Below are positions 42,406-51,217 of a stretch of 64,000 nt of DNA, in pieces. The translations under genes and the position numbers were made by a program. The stretch is from contig NZ_JAQNDL010000001.1 in NCBI RefSeq assembly GCF_028368995.1, positions 2,320,001 through 2,384,000 of the forward strand, given 5' to 3'. How positions within the stretch are numbered: position 1 is the stretch's first letter; each line of letters starts with the position of its first letter. Origin of the DNA: Nannocystis bainbridge. GTDB lineage: Bacteria; Myxococcota_A; Polyangia; Nannocystales; Nannocystaceae. The notes below the pieces were generated by a model. That model was not told the origin of the DNA and did not search any database. It saw nothing but the letters and a program-made list of their open reading frames with translations.

Positions 42406-42801
42406 ATGTCCCTTCGTACACCCGCCGTCCTGTCCGCCCTCGCCCTCGCCCTGACCCTCGGCGCCGCCGCCCCGGCCCGCGCCGCCGCCGCCTGCTCCGA
42501 CGCCAGCGGCGTGTGCCTGTCGGACGACAAGGCCAAGTGGGAGCCCGACACCTCGCTGTCGACCAAGCAGCTCAAGGCCAAGCGCAAGGGCCCCGCCTGC
42601 AAGGTCGCGTTCGAGATCGACGGCGGCCGCGGCAGCGTGTTCGTCAACGGCCGCTACGCCGGCACCGCCCCGGGCGCCAACCTGTCGCTGCTGCCCGGCA
42701 AGCACGACATCCAGGTCCGCGACGGCCAGAAGATCCTCGCCGAGGGCGTGCTCACGGTGCCCAAGGCCGGCAGCCTGCAGGTCACCGTGCGCCACGGGTG
42801 A
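42406..42801 (+). CDS. exported PEGA-like protein whose start codon lies in a repeat
   Basis: The protein has 131 residues. A signal peptide MSLRTPAVLSALALALTLGA is followed by a small domain with VFVNGRYAGTAPG and LLPGKHDIQVRDGQ, a PEGA-like beta-sandwich pattern. The ATG is the ATG of a repeat copy (ccatgtcccttcgtaca), so the first residues MSLRT come from the dispersed repeat. No Shine-Dalgarno is seen. It follows the preceding exported protein by 38 bases on the same strand and may share its transcript. Confidence 0.7.
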   Translation: MSLRTPAVLSALALALTLGAAAPARAAAACSDASGVCLSDDKAKWEPDTSLSTKQLKAKRKGPACKVAFEIDGGRGSVFVNGRYAGTAPGANLSLLPGKHDIQVRDGQKILAEGVLTVPKAGSLQVTVRHG

Positions 42802-42819
42802 GATCCCAGCTCCGCAGGG

Positions 42820-42903
42820 ACATGTCCTCGCGAGCATGTCTCTGAGGGCCTGTCCTGCCGGGCATGTTTTGAAGAACATGCCCTGAAGTGCATCCCCTGC
42901 GGG
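42820..42903. repeat. 14-bp tandem hairpin array, six units
   Basis: Units begin at 42820, 42834, 42848, 42862, 42876 and 42890 (acatgtcctcgcga to gcatcccctgcggg). Unit ends alternate between complementary halves, so any two neighbours can pair. It lies between convergent genes. Confidence 0.88.
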
Positions 42904-43052
42904 CTCGGCCGCTCACGTGAGCAGCTCGGCGACGGTGAGCGCTCGAGCCCCACGACGCGCGACGGGTTCATTGCCGATCCCGCCGGGCAGGTCGTCGTCG
43001 GGGTCGCCGCCCCGCCTGCGCCCTTGCAGCGCGGAGATCGGTGACCTCGAGG

Positions 43053-43080
43053 ACATGTCCGATACGACATGTCCTTGAAT
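43053..43080. repeat. 14-bp tandem hairpin array, two units
   Basis: Units acatgtccgatacg (43053) and acatgtccttgaat (43067) end 8 bases before the stop codon of the PI-PLC-like gene. The gap 42904-43052 shows no gene. Confidence 0.85.
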
Positions 43081-43087
43081 GCCGACC

Positions 43088-44110
43088 TCACACGCCGTTG
43101 AGCGCGTCGACGACCGCGAACAGATCGCCGCGCTCGTAGTAGTCGACCGCGACGAAGTTGGGGAAGTCGCCGCTCGCCTGCATGCACTCGACCACGCGCG
43201 CGTGCAGGACCTCGTAGGTGTTGACGGCGATCGCGTTCATCTCGAGCGGCAGGTCGAGCACGCTGTTGACCCAGTGGTTGACGAGGAACAGCGGGTTGTC
43301 GGCGCTGCCGCGGTTGAGCGCGCACGAGAACGCGTCGGGGCTCATGTACGAGTACGGCGTGTCCCAGGCGAGGTCCCACAGGTGGTGGTACCACGCGGGC
43401 GGCGGCCCGCCCTGCTCGGCGGTGACGACGAGGCGCGTGTCGGCGGCGATCATCTCCGCGAGCGTCGGGAACGGCCCGCCCTCGTACACGAAGAGCCGGT
43501 CCTCGAGCCCGAGCGCCGCGAAGTCGGCGAGGATGTCGGCGGTGTCGGCCGAGTCCTCGTAGAGGATCGTCACGACCTCGCGCGGGTGCTCGTCCAGGAA
43601 TGCGGCGATGTCGGCGAGCACCTCGACGTGCGGCGTCCTGCCGTAGGAGCAGACGCCGTGGCACAGCGCCGTCTCGCCCTCGTCGAGGTGGACGTCGAGC
43701 ATCAAGGCGCGCACGCCGTCGCCCAGCTGGGCCGCGACCGTGCGCCGCTGATTGGCCACCAGCGGCGTGAAGCCTGCCTCCTGCGCCGAATAGCTGTTGT
43801 GCGTGCACGGATAGGCGACCTCGTCGTAGCGGCGCGAGCACAGCGCGACGTGCCCGTTGCACGCCAGCGCCTCGTCCTCGGTGGTCGAGCCGCCGGTGAC
43901 CTCGGTCGTCGTCGCCTCGGTCGGCGAGCCGGTGGTCCCTGTCGCACTCGTCACCTCGTTCGACGATCCGCTCGCGCCGTCCCCGCTGGAGCCGGACACC
44001 GTCGCGCTCGCCGTCGAACCCTCACCCGTGTCGGCATCGGTGGCGGACGTCGCCGACCCACCGGGGCAGGCGACGAGCAGGAGGGCGACGAGCAGCGGAC
44101 GTGGGCTCAT
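43088..44110 (-). CDS. PI-PLC-X-like phosphodiesterase lipoprotein
   Basis: The protein has 340 residues. The signal peptide ends in LLLVAC, followed by a Ser/Thr/Gly spacer to about residue 80. The catalytic domain has the first His in YPCTHNSYS and the second in LMLDVHLDEGE, then LCHGVC and TILYEDSA. This is the pattern of phosphatidylinositol-specific phospholipase C X domains, which are TIM-barrel phosphodiesterases. Calcium ligands were not assigned. The ATG is preceded by TATCCT exactly 6 bases upstream. It is probably exposed at the cell surface. Confidence 0.85.
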   Translation of the reverse strand: MSPRPLLVALLLVACPGGSATSATDADTGEGSTASATVSGSSGDGASGSSNEVTSATGTTGSPTEATTTEVTGGSTTEDEALACNGHVALCSRRYDEVAYPCTHNSYSAQEAGFTPLVANQRRTVAAQLGDGVRALMLDVHLDEGETALCHGVCSYGRTPHVEVLADIAAFLDEHPREVVTILYEDSADTADILADFAALGLEDRLFVYEGGPFPTLAEMIAADTRLVVTAEQGGPPPAWYHHLWDLAWDTPYSYMSPDAFSCALNRGSADNPLFLVNHWVNSVLDLPLEMNAIAVNTYEVLHARVVECMQASGDFPNFVAVDYYERGDLFAVVDALNGV

Positions 44111-44116
44111 CTGCGC

Positions 44117-44122
44117 AGGATA
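44117..44122 (-). promoter_or_regulatory. -10-like box, probable leaderless start
   Basis: TATCCT lies 6 bases before the ATG at 44110 on the minus strand. Confidence 0.45.
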
Positions 44123-44199
44123 TCCGACGCTCGCCGGTCGCTGCACCGCGCGGGCTCGCCCGTCGCAGTCCCTCGCCGGAGTGATACGCTGGCGGCACG

Positions 44200-44847
44200 A
44201 TGATGAAAGCCTTCCCCTCGCCTACCGACCTCGCTCCCCGTCACGCCCTCGCTGCCGACCTGACGCTCGGCAGCGCCGTGGGGACGCTGTTCGGCCTGCT
44301 CGTGGGCCTGTCCGGCTCGACCGCGGTGGCCGCGATCGCGGCGGTGGCCACCGCCCTCGCCGGCTCCGTGGTGGTGCTCCGCGGCTCCGAGACCGCCATC
44401 CGCCCGGCCCGCGCCGGCGCGCTCGCCGTGGCCGCCGTGGCCTCCCTGGTCTTCGGGACATGGCTCCAACGCCATGACGCGCTCGGCCCGACGCCGGCCG
44501 AGGACGTGGCCGCGTGGCAAGCCGCGGGCCTCAGCAAGCGCGACGCGCTGACCGTCACCGCCGGCATGTGGACCGGCTCGCAGCTGCAGCTGGCTCCCGC
44601 CGCCAAGGCCCCCAAGGCGGTCGACCAGCGCAAGCTGACCCCGTCGAAGCGCATGGCCAAGCGCTCGGCCGAGCAGTACTGCGCCGACCTCGAGCGCCGC
44701 AAGTACACGCCGGTCGAGGAGCTCCGCTCGTGGAAGATGCGCGGCGACTCGTGGCGCCAGGCCGCCAAGTTCGTCGAGACCCTTCCGTGCGGCCTCCGCC
44801 TCAAGACGATGAACGAACTGCGCGCGGTCGCCTGCGGCCGCCACTGA
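44200..44847 (+). CDS. membrane protein of unknown function
   Basis: The protein has 215 residues. Three hydrophobic segments lie in the first 90 residues (GTLFGLLVGLSGSTAVAAI, LAGSVVVLRG, ALAVAAVASLVFGTWL). The rest is a basic, soluble domain (about 100-215) with a conserved-looking end, EQYCADLERR and RLKTMNELRAVAC. I do not recognise it. TACGCT lies 9 bases before the ATG. The stop leads into the 47-bp repeat region. Confidence 0.65.
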   Translation: MMKAFPSPTDLAPRHALAADLTLGSAVGTLFGLLVGLSGSTAVAAIAAVATALAGSVVVLRGSETAIRPARAGALAVAAVASLVFGTWLQRHDALGPTPAEDVAAWQAAGLSKRDALTVTAGMWTGSQLQLAPAAKAPKAVDQRKLTPSKRMAKRSAEQYCADLERRKYTPVEELRSWKMRGDSWRQAAKFVETLPCGLRLKTMNELRAVACGRH

Positions 44848-44969
44848 TTCTAAAAAGTCGCACGAGGACGCGGGCTGCACGAGATCGCCAGCGATCCGCG
44901 CAGCCTTGCCGCCAAGTGACAGGCCCCGCGAACCTCGCCGACGATGGCCGCGAAGCAGCCCGCCCTTCG

Positions 44970-45340
44970 CACGGACTTCGCCAGCGATGACCGCCTCCCC
45001 GCTCGCCCGTCGCTCGTACCTTCGCCAGCGATGCCCGCGCCGCTCCCCGCTCGAGCGTCGCTCGTACCCTTCGCCAGCGATGCCCGCGCCGCTACCCGGT
45101 CGCACGTCGGTCGTACTTCGCCAGCGATGACAGCGATGACCGCGCCGCTCCCCGCTCGCCCGTCGCTCGTACCTTCGCCAGCGATGCCCGCGCCGCTACC
45201 CGCTCGCCCGTCGCTCGTACTTCGCCAGCGATGCCCGCGCCGCTCCCCGCTCGCCCGTCGCTCGTACTTCGCCAGCGATGCCCGCGCCGCTGTCCGCCGG
45301 CTCGTTTGCACCGATCTCGCCAGCGAGGGCCGCATCACAC
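44970..45340. repeat. 47-bp tandem repeat, about seven copies
   Basis: The anchor ttcgccagcgatg recurs at 44977, 45021, 45070, 45117, 45174, 45221 and 45268, with a decayed copy near 45316. Steps are 44, 49, 47, 57, 47 and 47 bases. The 57 step contains an internal duplication of gatgacagc. Units are adjacent, with no unique spacers, between two convergent genes. It is unrelated to the 14-bp family. The flanks 44848-44969 and 45341-45431 are related low-complexity sequence with no gene. Confidence 0.85.
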
Positions 45341-45431
45341 CCGCCGGCTCGTCGCGCGAACTTCGTGCCGATCCGCGCGAGCATGCGTCCCGTGAGCTGT
45401 ATGACCCACGGGACATGCCCTCAGAGACAGA

Positions 45432-46940
45432 TCAGAGTCGACGAGAGCGGCCGGCCCGCGGCTCGCTCGCCTGAACCGGCGGCGGTCCGCCGGTCCGCCA
45501 CGCCGCCGCGAGCGCCCCGAGGGTCCGGAACGCCTGGTCCTGGCGCAGGTCGAGCTGCTCCCGGCCACGCATGTCGGCGATGTACTCATCGAGCGTGCGC
45601 CCCCCGCCAGTGATGGCCAGCGCGCCGAGCATGACGTCGATGATCGCCTTCGGATCCTCGATGCGAAGGATGTGCGGCTGCGGCAAGACCTCGCCCCACT
45701 GCCGCAAAATGACATCATCGTTGTAGCTGGCATACACACCAGCATCGGCCGGATGCTCCGCAGGCCGCTCGGCAGGGTCATAGTCGAACTCGAGGATGGC
45801 AACCTCGCTGTCGGCGCCAGTCTCCCCCTTCCCGGAGATCGTCCGGCTGAAATGCTGAACCTGGCCGTTGATCTCGACCTCGACACGAAACTCCGTGGGC
45901 CGCCGGTCCGGCTCGTGGAACCGATAGTTGTGGACGAACACGCGGTAGCGGCCGGCGGGGGCGGTGCCGCGGATCCACTGGACGTTCTCGACCGGCTTGG
46001 TCGATTCGCCGCGGACGTTCATGTCGACGTCGAGCCAGCCGCCGCACTGCGAGCGCTTGTGGGCGTAGTAGATGTGTTCGCCGGAGGGCGCGACGACGTG
46101 GAGGTCGAGGTCGTTGCGGTTGTCCCAGATCAGCGACGCGCGGATGTCGACGCCCTCGTAGCGGCCGCCGGCCTGGATGACGCGCTGGCGGATCTCGGCG
46201 TCGATGTCGGCGCGGCGCTCGGACATCGATTTCTGCGGGTAGATGAGGAAGGTGTGGAACTTGTCCTGCAGCTCGCGGAAAATCGCGCGACTGTCGACGC
46301 CGGTCGCGCCGGGCTGCTCGTAGAAGCCTTCGCGCGCGTCGCCGGCCTGCACCGGCCGCGCCTCGGGCATGTCGTGGCCGAGCACGCGCTTGACCTGCTC
46401 GGCGCTGACTTCGGGGTAGAAGCCCTCGTCGCCGAGGAAGAAGAAGTAGCCCTTGGCGCCGCGCTCGAGGCACGCGAGCTTGGAGTGGCGCGCGTAGTAA
46501 TACGCCGCGAGCTCGTAGGACTCCTGGCCCGAGCCGCCGCCGCCCTCCTCGATCCAGCACTTGCTGAGCGCCTCGTCGAGGCGGTTGTCGGCCTCGAACT
46601 GGCCGATCTGGATCGGCGCCTTGTCGCCGGCGGTGGCGTCCCCGATCGCGCAGAAGCTGATCGCCGCGCCGGGTACGTAGCCCTTGAGCTCGATCTGGCC
46701 GATGAACAGCGGCAGCTTGGCGTAGATGATGCGGGTGTCGTCGCCGCGCGAGCGGGTCACGTCCATCGCCACCACGATCGGGGTCTGGTTCATGCACTCG
46801 CGCAGCTTGCCGCGCGCGTCGAGCAGCGGGTGTACGCCTCGCGCCCCGTGCGGGCTGGTCTCGCCGCGGTAGGTGAACACGTCGCCGCCGCGCGAGCGCG
46901 ACTCCCTCGCCACTTCGCCGTCGTAACTTCCGCCGCCCAT
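45432..46940 (-). CDS. VWA-like protein with DUF2135-like domain
   Basis: The protein has 502 residues, with no signal peptide. The first part has a VWA-type strand PIVVAMDVTRSRGDD, with Asp-x-Thr/Ser in place of the strict DxSxS. The middle has WDNRNDLDLHVVAPSGEHI and GGWLDVDMNV, the pattern of DUF2135/YfaP-like domains. The C-terminal region is Ala/Glu-rich and unrecognised. The predicted role is metal-dependent binding of partner proteins. The downstream TPR gene points the same way, separated by 192 bases with one hairpin relic near 46970. Confidence 0.75.
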   Translation of the reverse strand: MGGGSYDGEVARESRSRGGDVFTYRGETSPHGARGVHPLLDARGKLRECMNQTPIVVAMDVTRSRGDDTRIIYAKLPLFIGQIELKGYVPGAAISFCAIGDATAGDKAPIQIGQFEADNRLDEALSKCWIEEGGGGSGQESYELAAYYYARHSKLACLERGAKGYFFFLGDEGFYPEVSAEQVKRVLGHDMPEARPVQAGDAREGFYEQPGATGVDSRAIFRELQDKFHTFLIYPQKSMSERRADIDAEIRQRVIQAGGRYEGVDIRASLIWDNRNDLDLHVVAPSGEHIYYAHKRSQCGGWLDVDMNVRGESTKPVENVQWIRGTAPAGRYRVFVHNYRFHEPDRRPTEFRVEVEINGQVQHFSRTISGKGETGADSEVAILEFDYDPAERPAEHPADAGVYASYNDDVILRQWGEVLPQPHILRIEDPKAIIDVMLGALAITGGGRTLDEYIADMRGREQLDLRQDQAFRTLGALAAAWRTGGPPPVQASEPRAGRSRRL

Positions 46941-47132
46941 GCTCGCTCCGGGCGCGCGGAGGATGGTCTTCGGGACAGGTCATGCCCGGGCCGCGCGCCG
47001 GTCTGCACCGTAGCGCGGCCGGCCCGGTGGCTCAACGAGCGTGAACGCGCCCCCGCGGACGCGCTCGCCGCTCCGCGCATGGAGCACGCGAAGGATACGC
47101 TCGGCGATCGCCGAGCTCTGGCGCTCGCCTGC

Positions 47133-48512
47133 TCAGCGATCGCCGAGGTCGGAGAGCTTGCCGTTGAGGCGGTTCACGTCGAGCATGCGCGCCATGCCCT
47201 CGCCGCCGGCGGTCGCGTACGAGGCGTGGCGCGCGAAGTCGCCGTGGGCCAGGCGGTAGAGCTCGTGCGCGCCGGTCGGGTCGCCGTGCAGACGGGCGCG
47301 ATCGCCGAGGCGCTCGGCGACGGAGGCCCGACGCAGCAGGTGGACATCGTCGCAGACGTCGATCGCGCGCAGGGCCGCGAGCGCTGAGACATGGTCGCGC
47401 TCGCCGGCGAGCCGCTCGACGTCGGCCAGGGCCGCCGCCTCGGGGTCGGGCTCCTCACGCGCCAGCAGCTCGTCGTAAAGCTCGAGCCAGATCCGCCGCA
47501 CGTCCTCGGCCAGGCGGCGCAGCGCGTCGTGGCGCTCGCCGGTGAAGCAGGTCGCCAGCATCTCGATCGCCAGCGGCGGCGACTGATCGGCCCACCTGGG
47601 CTCGAGGACATGTCCCTCGCAACATGTCTCTGAGGCCATCAGACCCATGCGGCCCATGGTGCGGCGCGGGTCGTTCGGATCGTCGGGCGTGCGCGCCAGC
47701 TCGGCGCGCACGTCGAGCAACACCGCGGCGAGCGGCCGGGGCCGGCGCTCGTCGCGGTCGGTGGTGGCGAGGCGGACCTGCTCGTCGGCGTGGAGGAAGA
47801 AGACGCCGCGGTGGAGCAGCGCGTTGCCGCAGCGGACCACCCCACCGAGCGCGTCTTGCTGCGAGTCGGCGGCGCCGAGCTCGACGGCGCGGCGGAAGTG
47901 GCCCACGGCGCGCCGCAGGTGGCCGCGACGCTCGACGAGGCCGGCCAGGCGGAGGTGGGCCTCGGCGGGCCGGTAGCAGCCGCAGCGCAGCGCCAGGCGC
48001 AACGCCGACTCGGCCTCGGCGTGCTCGCCGAGCGCGAGGAAGATGCGTGCGCGGTTGAGGTAGGCGTCGCCGTACCATGCGCGTCGGGCCAGCGCCTGTT
48101 GCAAGTCCTCGAGGCCGCCGCGCGGGTCGCCGGCCTTGACCCCGCGCAGCCAGCCGCGCAGGTTCCACACCTCGGCCCAGTCGGGCCGCCGCTGCAGCGC
48201 CGCCTCGACCGGCACCAGCGCCTCGGCTGGCTGGCCGACGGCCACGCACGCGTCGGCGAAGTTGTAGAGCGCCGCGGTGGTGTCGGGTGCGGCGGCCACA
48301 GCGTCGCGCAGCAGGTCGAGGCCCTGTCCCATCGCTTCTGGCCGATGAGACAGGCTCGTCGTCAGCAGCCAGCCGGCGTAGTTGAGCGCCCCGGCGTGGC
48401 GCGGGTCGAGCTTGATCGCCGCCTCGAAGGCGGCCAGCGCCGCGTCGACCTCACCGGCCCGGGCCCGCCGCTCGCCCTCGGCGTACGCTTCGTCGGCTGT
48501 CTTGAAGGACAT
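47133..48512 (-). CDS. TPR protein with repeat-derived start
   Basis: The protein has about 459 residues with at least six TPR-like helix pairs (DAALAAFEAAIKLDPRHAGA, RAVGHFRRAVELG and similar), soluble and lacking a signal peptide. It probably acts as a scaffold. The ATG at 48512 is part of a dispersed-repeat copy (ggacatgtcc); an in-frame TTG at 48518 is the longer option. Two 14-bp repeat units inside the gene (47608-47635) encode ASETCCEGHVLEP, which interrupts the helical pattern. It precedes the VWA-like gene on the same strand. Confidence 0.8.
   Translation of the reverse strand: MSFKTADEAYAEGERRARAGEVDAALAAFEAAIKLDPRHAGALNYAGWLLTTSLSHRPEAMGQGLDLLRDAVAAAPDTTAALYNFADACVAVGQPAEALVPVEAALQRRPDWAEVWNLRGWLRGVKAGDPRGGLEDLQQALARRAWYGDAYLNRARIFLALGEHAEAESALRLALRCGCYRPAEAHLRLAGLVERRGHLRRAVGHFRRAVELGAADSQQDALGGVVRCGNALLHRGVFFLHADEQVRLATTDRDERRPRPLAAVLLDVRAELARTPDDPNDPRRTMGRMGLMASETCCEGHVLEPRWADQSPPLAIEMLATCFTGERHDALRRLAEDVRRIWLELYDELLAREEPDPEAAALADVERLAGERDHVSALAALRAIDVCDDVHLLRRASVAERLGDRARLHGDPTGAHELYRLAHGDFARHASYATAGGEGMARMLDVNRLNGKLSDLGDR
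47608..47635. repeat. two 14-bp repeat units inside the TPR gene
   Basis: Units acatgtccctcgca (47608) and acatgtctctgagg (47622) encode a Cys-containing insertion between TPR helices. The reading frame stays open. Confidence 0.8.
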
Positions 48513-48522
48513 GTCCAAGCGC

Positions 48523-49233
48523 TCAGGAGAAGGGTAGGGCCGACGCGCCGATCACCAGCGGGTGGGCGGCGATGATCGCGGCGGCGATCAGGAGGGCCAC
48601 GCCGGCGCGCCACAAACCGATCTCGCCGGGCACGAAGCTGTTGCGGCCGGCGGCGATGGCGGCGAACGGGACGATCGAGGTGACGGCGGCGTAGCGCTGC
48701 CAGCCGATCGGGTCCCGGCGGGCCCGCTTGCGGTCGATGCTGAACATGCCGGCCAGCGCCGGCACGGCGATCGCTGCGAACAGCACCAGCGACGCCACGT
48801 CCCCGTTGGCGGCCGCGTGCGTCGCGGCCCACAGCACGAAGCCCCACAGCAGCGGGTGACGGGTGATTCGCAAGATCCCGCGGGCCGGCGTCGGGGCTTG
48901 CAGCACGCGCTCCATGCCCACCGACGTCGGGTTCGGCGTCGTCAGCGAGCCGACGATCAGCAGCAGCGCGACCGGCATGACGACCAGCGGCGTCCACAAC
49001 GCCGCCAGGCCCGGCACCCACAGGTCGAAGTTGACCCCCGGGGCGGCGGCGCTGCGGTAGGCCATCACCAGCGCGACCAGGCCGGCGAGCGACAGCAGGG
49101 AGAACATGCCCTGGAAGCCAGGTTCGCGGATCTCGGCGACGAGGACCCGCCGCAGCGGTGAACCGGCGACCACGAGGTGGAGCAGGATCCACGCCCCGGC
49201 GGTCACGATCAGCGCGGTGAGCTCCGGCGTCAT
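48523..49233 (-). CDS. NnrU-family membrane protein
   Basis: The protein has 236 residues and about seven membrane helices. The NnrU hallmark TRHPLLWGFVLWAATHAAAN followed by GD is clear. NnrU-like proteins occur with denitrification genes and some are related to NnrU/MAPEG/isoprenoid-methylase folds; the exact reaction is unknown. It is followed on the same strand by the TPR gene after 10 bases, and preceded by the retron reverse transcriptase, 30 bases away. Co-transcription with either is possible but no functional link is evident. Confidence 0.85.
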   Translation of the reverse strand: MTPELTALIVTAGAWILLHLVVAGSPLRRVLVAEIREPGFQGMFSLLSLAGLVALVMAYRSAAAPGVNFDLWVPGLAALWTPLVVMPVALLLIVGSLTTPNPTSVGMERVLQAPTPARGILRITRHPLLWGFVLWAATHAAANGDVASLVLFAAIAVPALAGMFSIDRKRARRDPIGWQRYAAVTSIVPFAAIAAGRNSFVPGEIGLWRAGVALLIAAAIIAAHPLVIGASALPFS

Positions 49234-49263
49234 GCCGGGGACTGTCGCACGCCCCCGAGGGGC

Positions 49264-50817
49264 CTAGAAGAGCTTCCAGCCCTTCTTGGCGGGCGCTGCT
49301 GGCGGCGTGGGTGCGGCGGGCTTGGGCGCTTCGGGGGCCTTGGTGGTAGGCGCGATCGCAGCGTCCGGCGTCGGCGCGCGCGGGCTCGAGCCCGACGGCG
49401 GCTTGCCGGGCCCGCCATGCTTGGCGAGCAGCGCCCTCGCGCGGGCCAGCAGCGGCTGGCCGCGCGCCGGATCGACCATCGCCACGAAGCAGGCGTAGCC
49501 GTGCACGGCGGCCAGCACGTCGCCGCCCTTGCCCCAGCGCTTGCCCGCGGGCCCGTCCTTCTCGATCTGGAACAGCGTCGCCCGGAACTTGCGCAGCTCG
49601 TCGCGGGCCACGCTCGGCTTGTCGTTGACGACGATGCCGGTGACCTCTTGCCGGCGACCGCGACGCATTACCCGCGTCTTGTCCGGGTGCACCACGAAGC
49701 CCTCGTGCGCGACGATGTCGGCGACCCCGCGCAGCAGCTTGCCGACGCGCTTGCTCTCGGCCGCCTCGCCGCGGCCGCTGAACGTGAGGTCGTCGGCGTA
49801 GCGGGTGTAGACGAAGCCCAGCGCCTGCGCGAGCCCGTGCAGGCGGCTGTCGAGGCGGCGGCACAGCAGGTTGGTGATCGCCGGGCTGCACGGCGAGCCC
49901 TGCGGCAGGTAGCGCTGCCCGCGGGCGACGAACCAGGTCGTGCCGTCGAGCGCGACCTCGTCGACGTCCGGCTCGGTGCAGATCAGCGCCAGCGTCGTCG
50001 CCACCGACTCGCTGTAGCCGAGGTGGCGGATGGCGCCCTTGACCCGCGGGAACGACACCGTCGGGAAGAAGTCCTTGAGGTCGAGGTTGACGACCACGTC
50101 GGCGCCGACGTGGGGCTTGGCGTTGGAGACGATCGAGCGCCCGGCGACGAACCCATGAGCGTGCGGGTCGACGTTCAGCTTGGCGAAGATGTGCTCGAGC
50201 GCCCACGTCTGGGCCCGCTTGAGGCGGGGCATCGGCGCGGAGATCAGGCGGAAGCCGCCTGTCTTTTTGGGCAGGAGGAAGCGGCGGTAATGCGAGACGC
50301 GCGAGACCTTGCGGTCGTAGGCGAGGAAGCGCAGCGCCTTGACCTCGACGCCGATCGCCTTGGCCAGCTCCTCGGGCGTGGCGAGCAGCGGCAGGCCCGC
50401 TTGCTTCAGCGTCTCTGCGTCGGCTGTCCTGTGGGACATGCCCCCGGAGACATCCACGCCGAGGTGGAGGATCTCGCCGGCCTTGCGCGCGGCCCACTTC
50501 TGGGCCCGCTCCTGGCGCTCACGCTCGCGCCGGGCCTTCGTCTCCTTCTGCTTGCGCCGCGACTCGAGCAGCCGGGCCTTGCGCTGCTCGGCGATCAGGA
50601 CCTTCTCGTTGTAGAGCTTGCGCGACTTCTCGCGCAGCTCGGCGAGCTGGCGCTCGAGCTCGCCGCGGCGCCGAATCTCCTCGGCCGGGTCGTGCGGCAC
50701 CGTTCCTTGCGCCGGCCAGAACCCGAGGCGAACCATCTCCTCGAGGATCACTTCCTCCTTGGAGGTGCTGCGGATCCGCTCGTACAGGGCTTCGCGGGTT
50801 GTCGGTTGGCCGGCCAT
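49264..50817 (-). CDS. retron reverse transcriptase
   Basis: The protein has 517 residues. An N-terminal helical, basic extension (about residues 1-165, coiled-coil-like with many Arg/Glu/Lys) is followed by the RT fold. The RT carries FRLISAPMPRLKRAQ, the retron motif NAKPH (NAxxH), catalytic Asp in VNLDLKDFFP, QGSPCSP, YADD in RYADDLTFSG and the retron VTG motif in EVTGIVVNDKPSVAR. A Pro/Ala-rich tail ends in KKGWKLF. The long N-terminal extension is typical of myxobacterial retron RTs. The enzyme makes the branched msDNA from the RNA at 50913-51148. It is last in the operon after the WGR and SWIM genes. Confidence 0.95.
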   Translation of the reverse strand: MAGQPTTREALYERIRSTSKEEVILEEMVRLGFWPAQGTVPHDPAEEIRRRGELERQLAELREKSRKLYNEKVLIAEQRKARLLESRRKQKETKARRERERQERAQKWAARKAGEILHLGVDVSGGMSHRTADAETLKQAGLPLLATPEELAKAIGVEVKALRFLAYDRKVSRVSHYRRFLLPKKTGGFRLISAPMPRLKRAQTWALEHIFAKLNVDPHAHGFVAGRSIVSNAKPHVGADVVVNLDLKDFFPTVSFPRVKGAIRHLGYSESVATTLALICTEPDVDEVALDGTTWFVARGQRYLPQGSPCSPAITNLLCRRLDSRLHGLAQALGFVYTRYADDLTFSGRGEAAESKRVGKLLRGVADIVAHEGFVVHPDKTRVMRRGRRQEVTGIVVNDKPSVARDELRKFRATLFQIEKDGPAGKRWGKGGDVLAAVHGYACFVAMVDPARGQPLLARARALLAKHGGPGKPPSGSSPRAPTPDAAIAPTTKAPEAPKPAAPTPPAAPAKKGWKLF

Positions 50818-50912
50818 GAAACAAAGGACGGGGGAAACAAACGCAGGAGGACGGACGGAGGAGACGGACGAAGAAGAATCAGGCGAGGCCGCTCAGCGGC
50901 GCGCGGAATAGG

Positions 50913-51148
50913 GTGTCATGACAACGGCGAAGACCCGCTACGAAGGCTCTAAGGACTGGACCGCTCAACTCCAGCGGCCCCGGGTAGCTGTCGCTCAGTC
51001 GCTTCATGGAAGTCACACCGGAATAGCGACAGCTACCCGATGGGCCGCACAGTCAAGAGCGGGCCAGTGAAGCGTGAACGAGCATTTCGCAAGGACGGCG
51101 ATCCACCGCCCGGGTTGCTAGGCTCGGCCTTCGCCGTTGTCATGACGA
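50913..51148 (-). ncRNA. retron msr-msd RNA
   Basis: A perfect 18-bp inverted repeat frames the element: a1 at 51129-51146 and a2 at 50915-50932 (GTCATGACAACGGCGAAG on one strand). On the minus strand, a1 is followed by TAGCAACC (51120-51113). The G at 51118 is a good candidate for the branching guanosine. A small msr hairpin (GGCG..CGCC, about 51099-51112) and a second (GCG..CGC) follow, then the long msd hairpin. The a2 end lies 97 bases before the RT start codon. The order effector genes - ncRNA - RT is retained. The boundaries are inferred from the pairing only. Confidence 0.9.
50974..51048 (-). other. msd hairpin of the retron
   Basis: The left arm 50974-50995 (GCGGCCC plus CGGGTAGCTGTCGCT) and the right arm 51025-51048 (AGCGACAGCTACCCG-AT-GGGCCGC) pair over 22 bp with one 2-base bulge. 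They leave a 29-base loop. This should be the stem copied into msDNA. Confidence 0.88.
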
Positions 51149-51217
51149 AACTGGGTGGTGATGCGCCTCGTGGGAATGAGGGGAGCGACAGGGATTCGAG
51201 CTGGTCCGGAGGACAGG

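Noticed and set aside
44970..45340. CRISPR reading of the 47-bp repeat
   Set aside because: Whole units repeat end to end, with no unique spacer between them.
49264..50817. Group II intron or diversity-generating RT
   Set aside because: No maturase/HNH region or intron structure is present, while NAxxH and VTG motifs and an adjacent a1/a2-framed RNA identify a retron.
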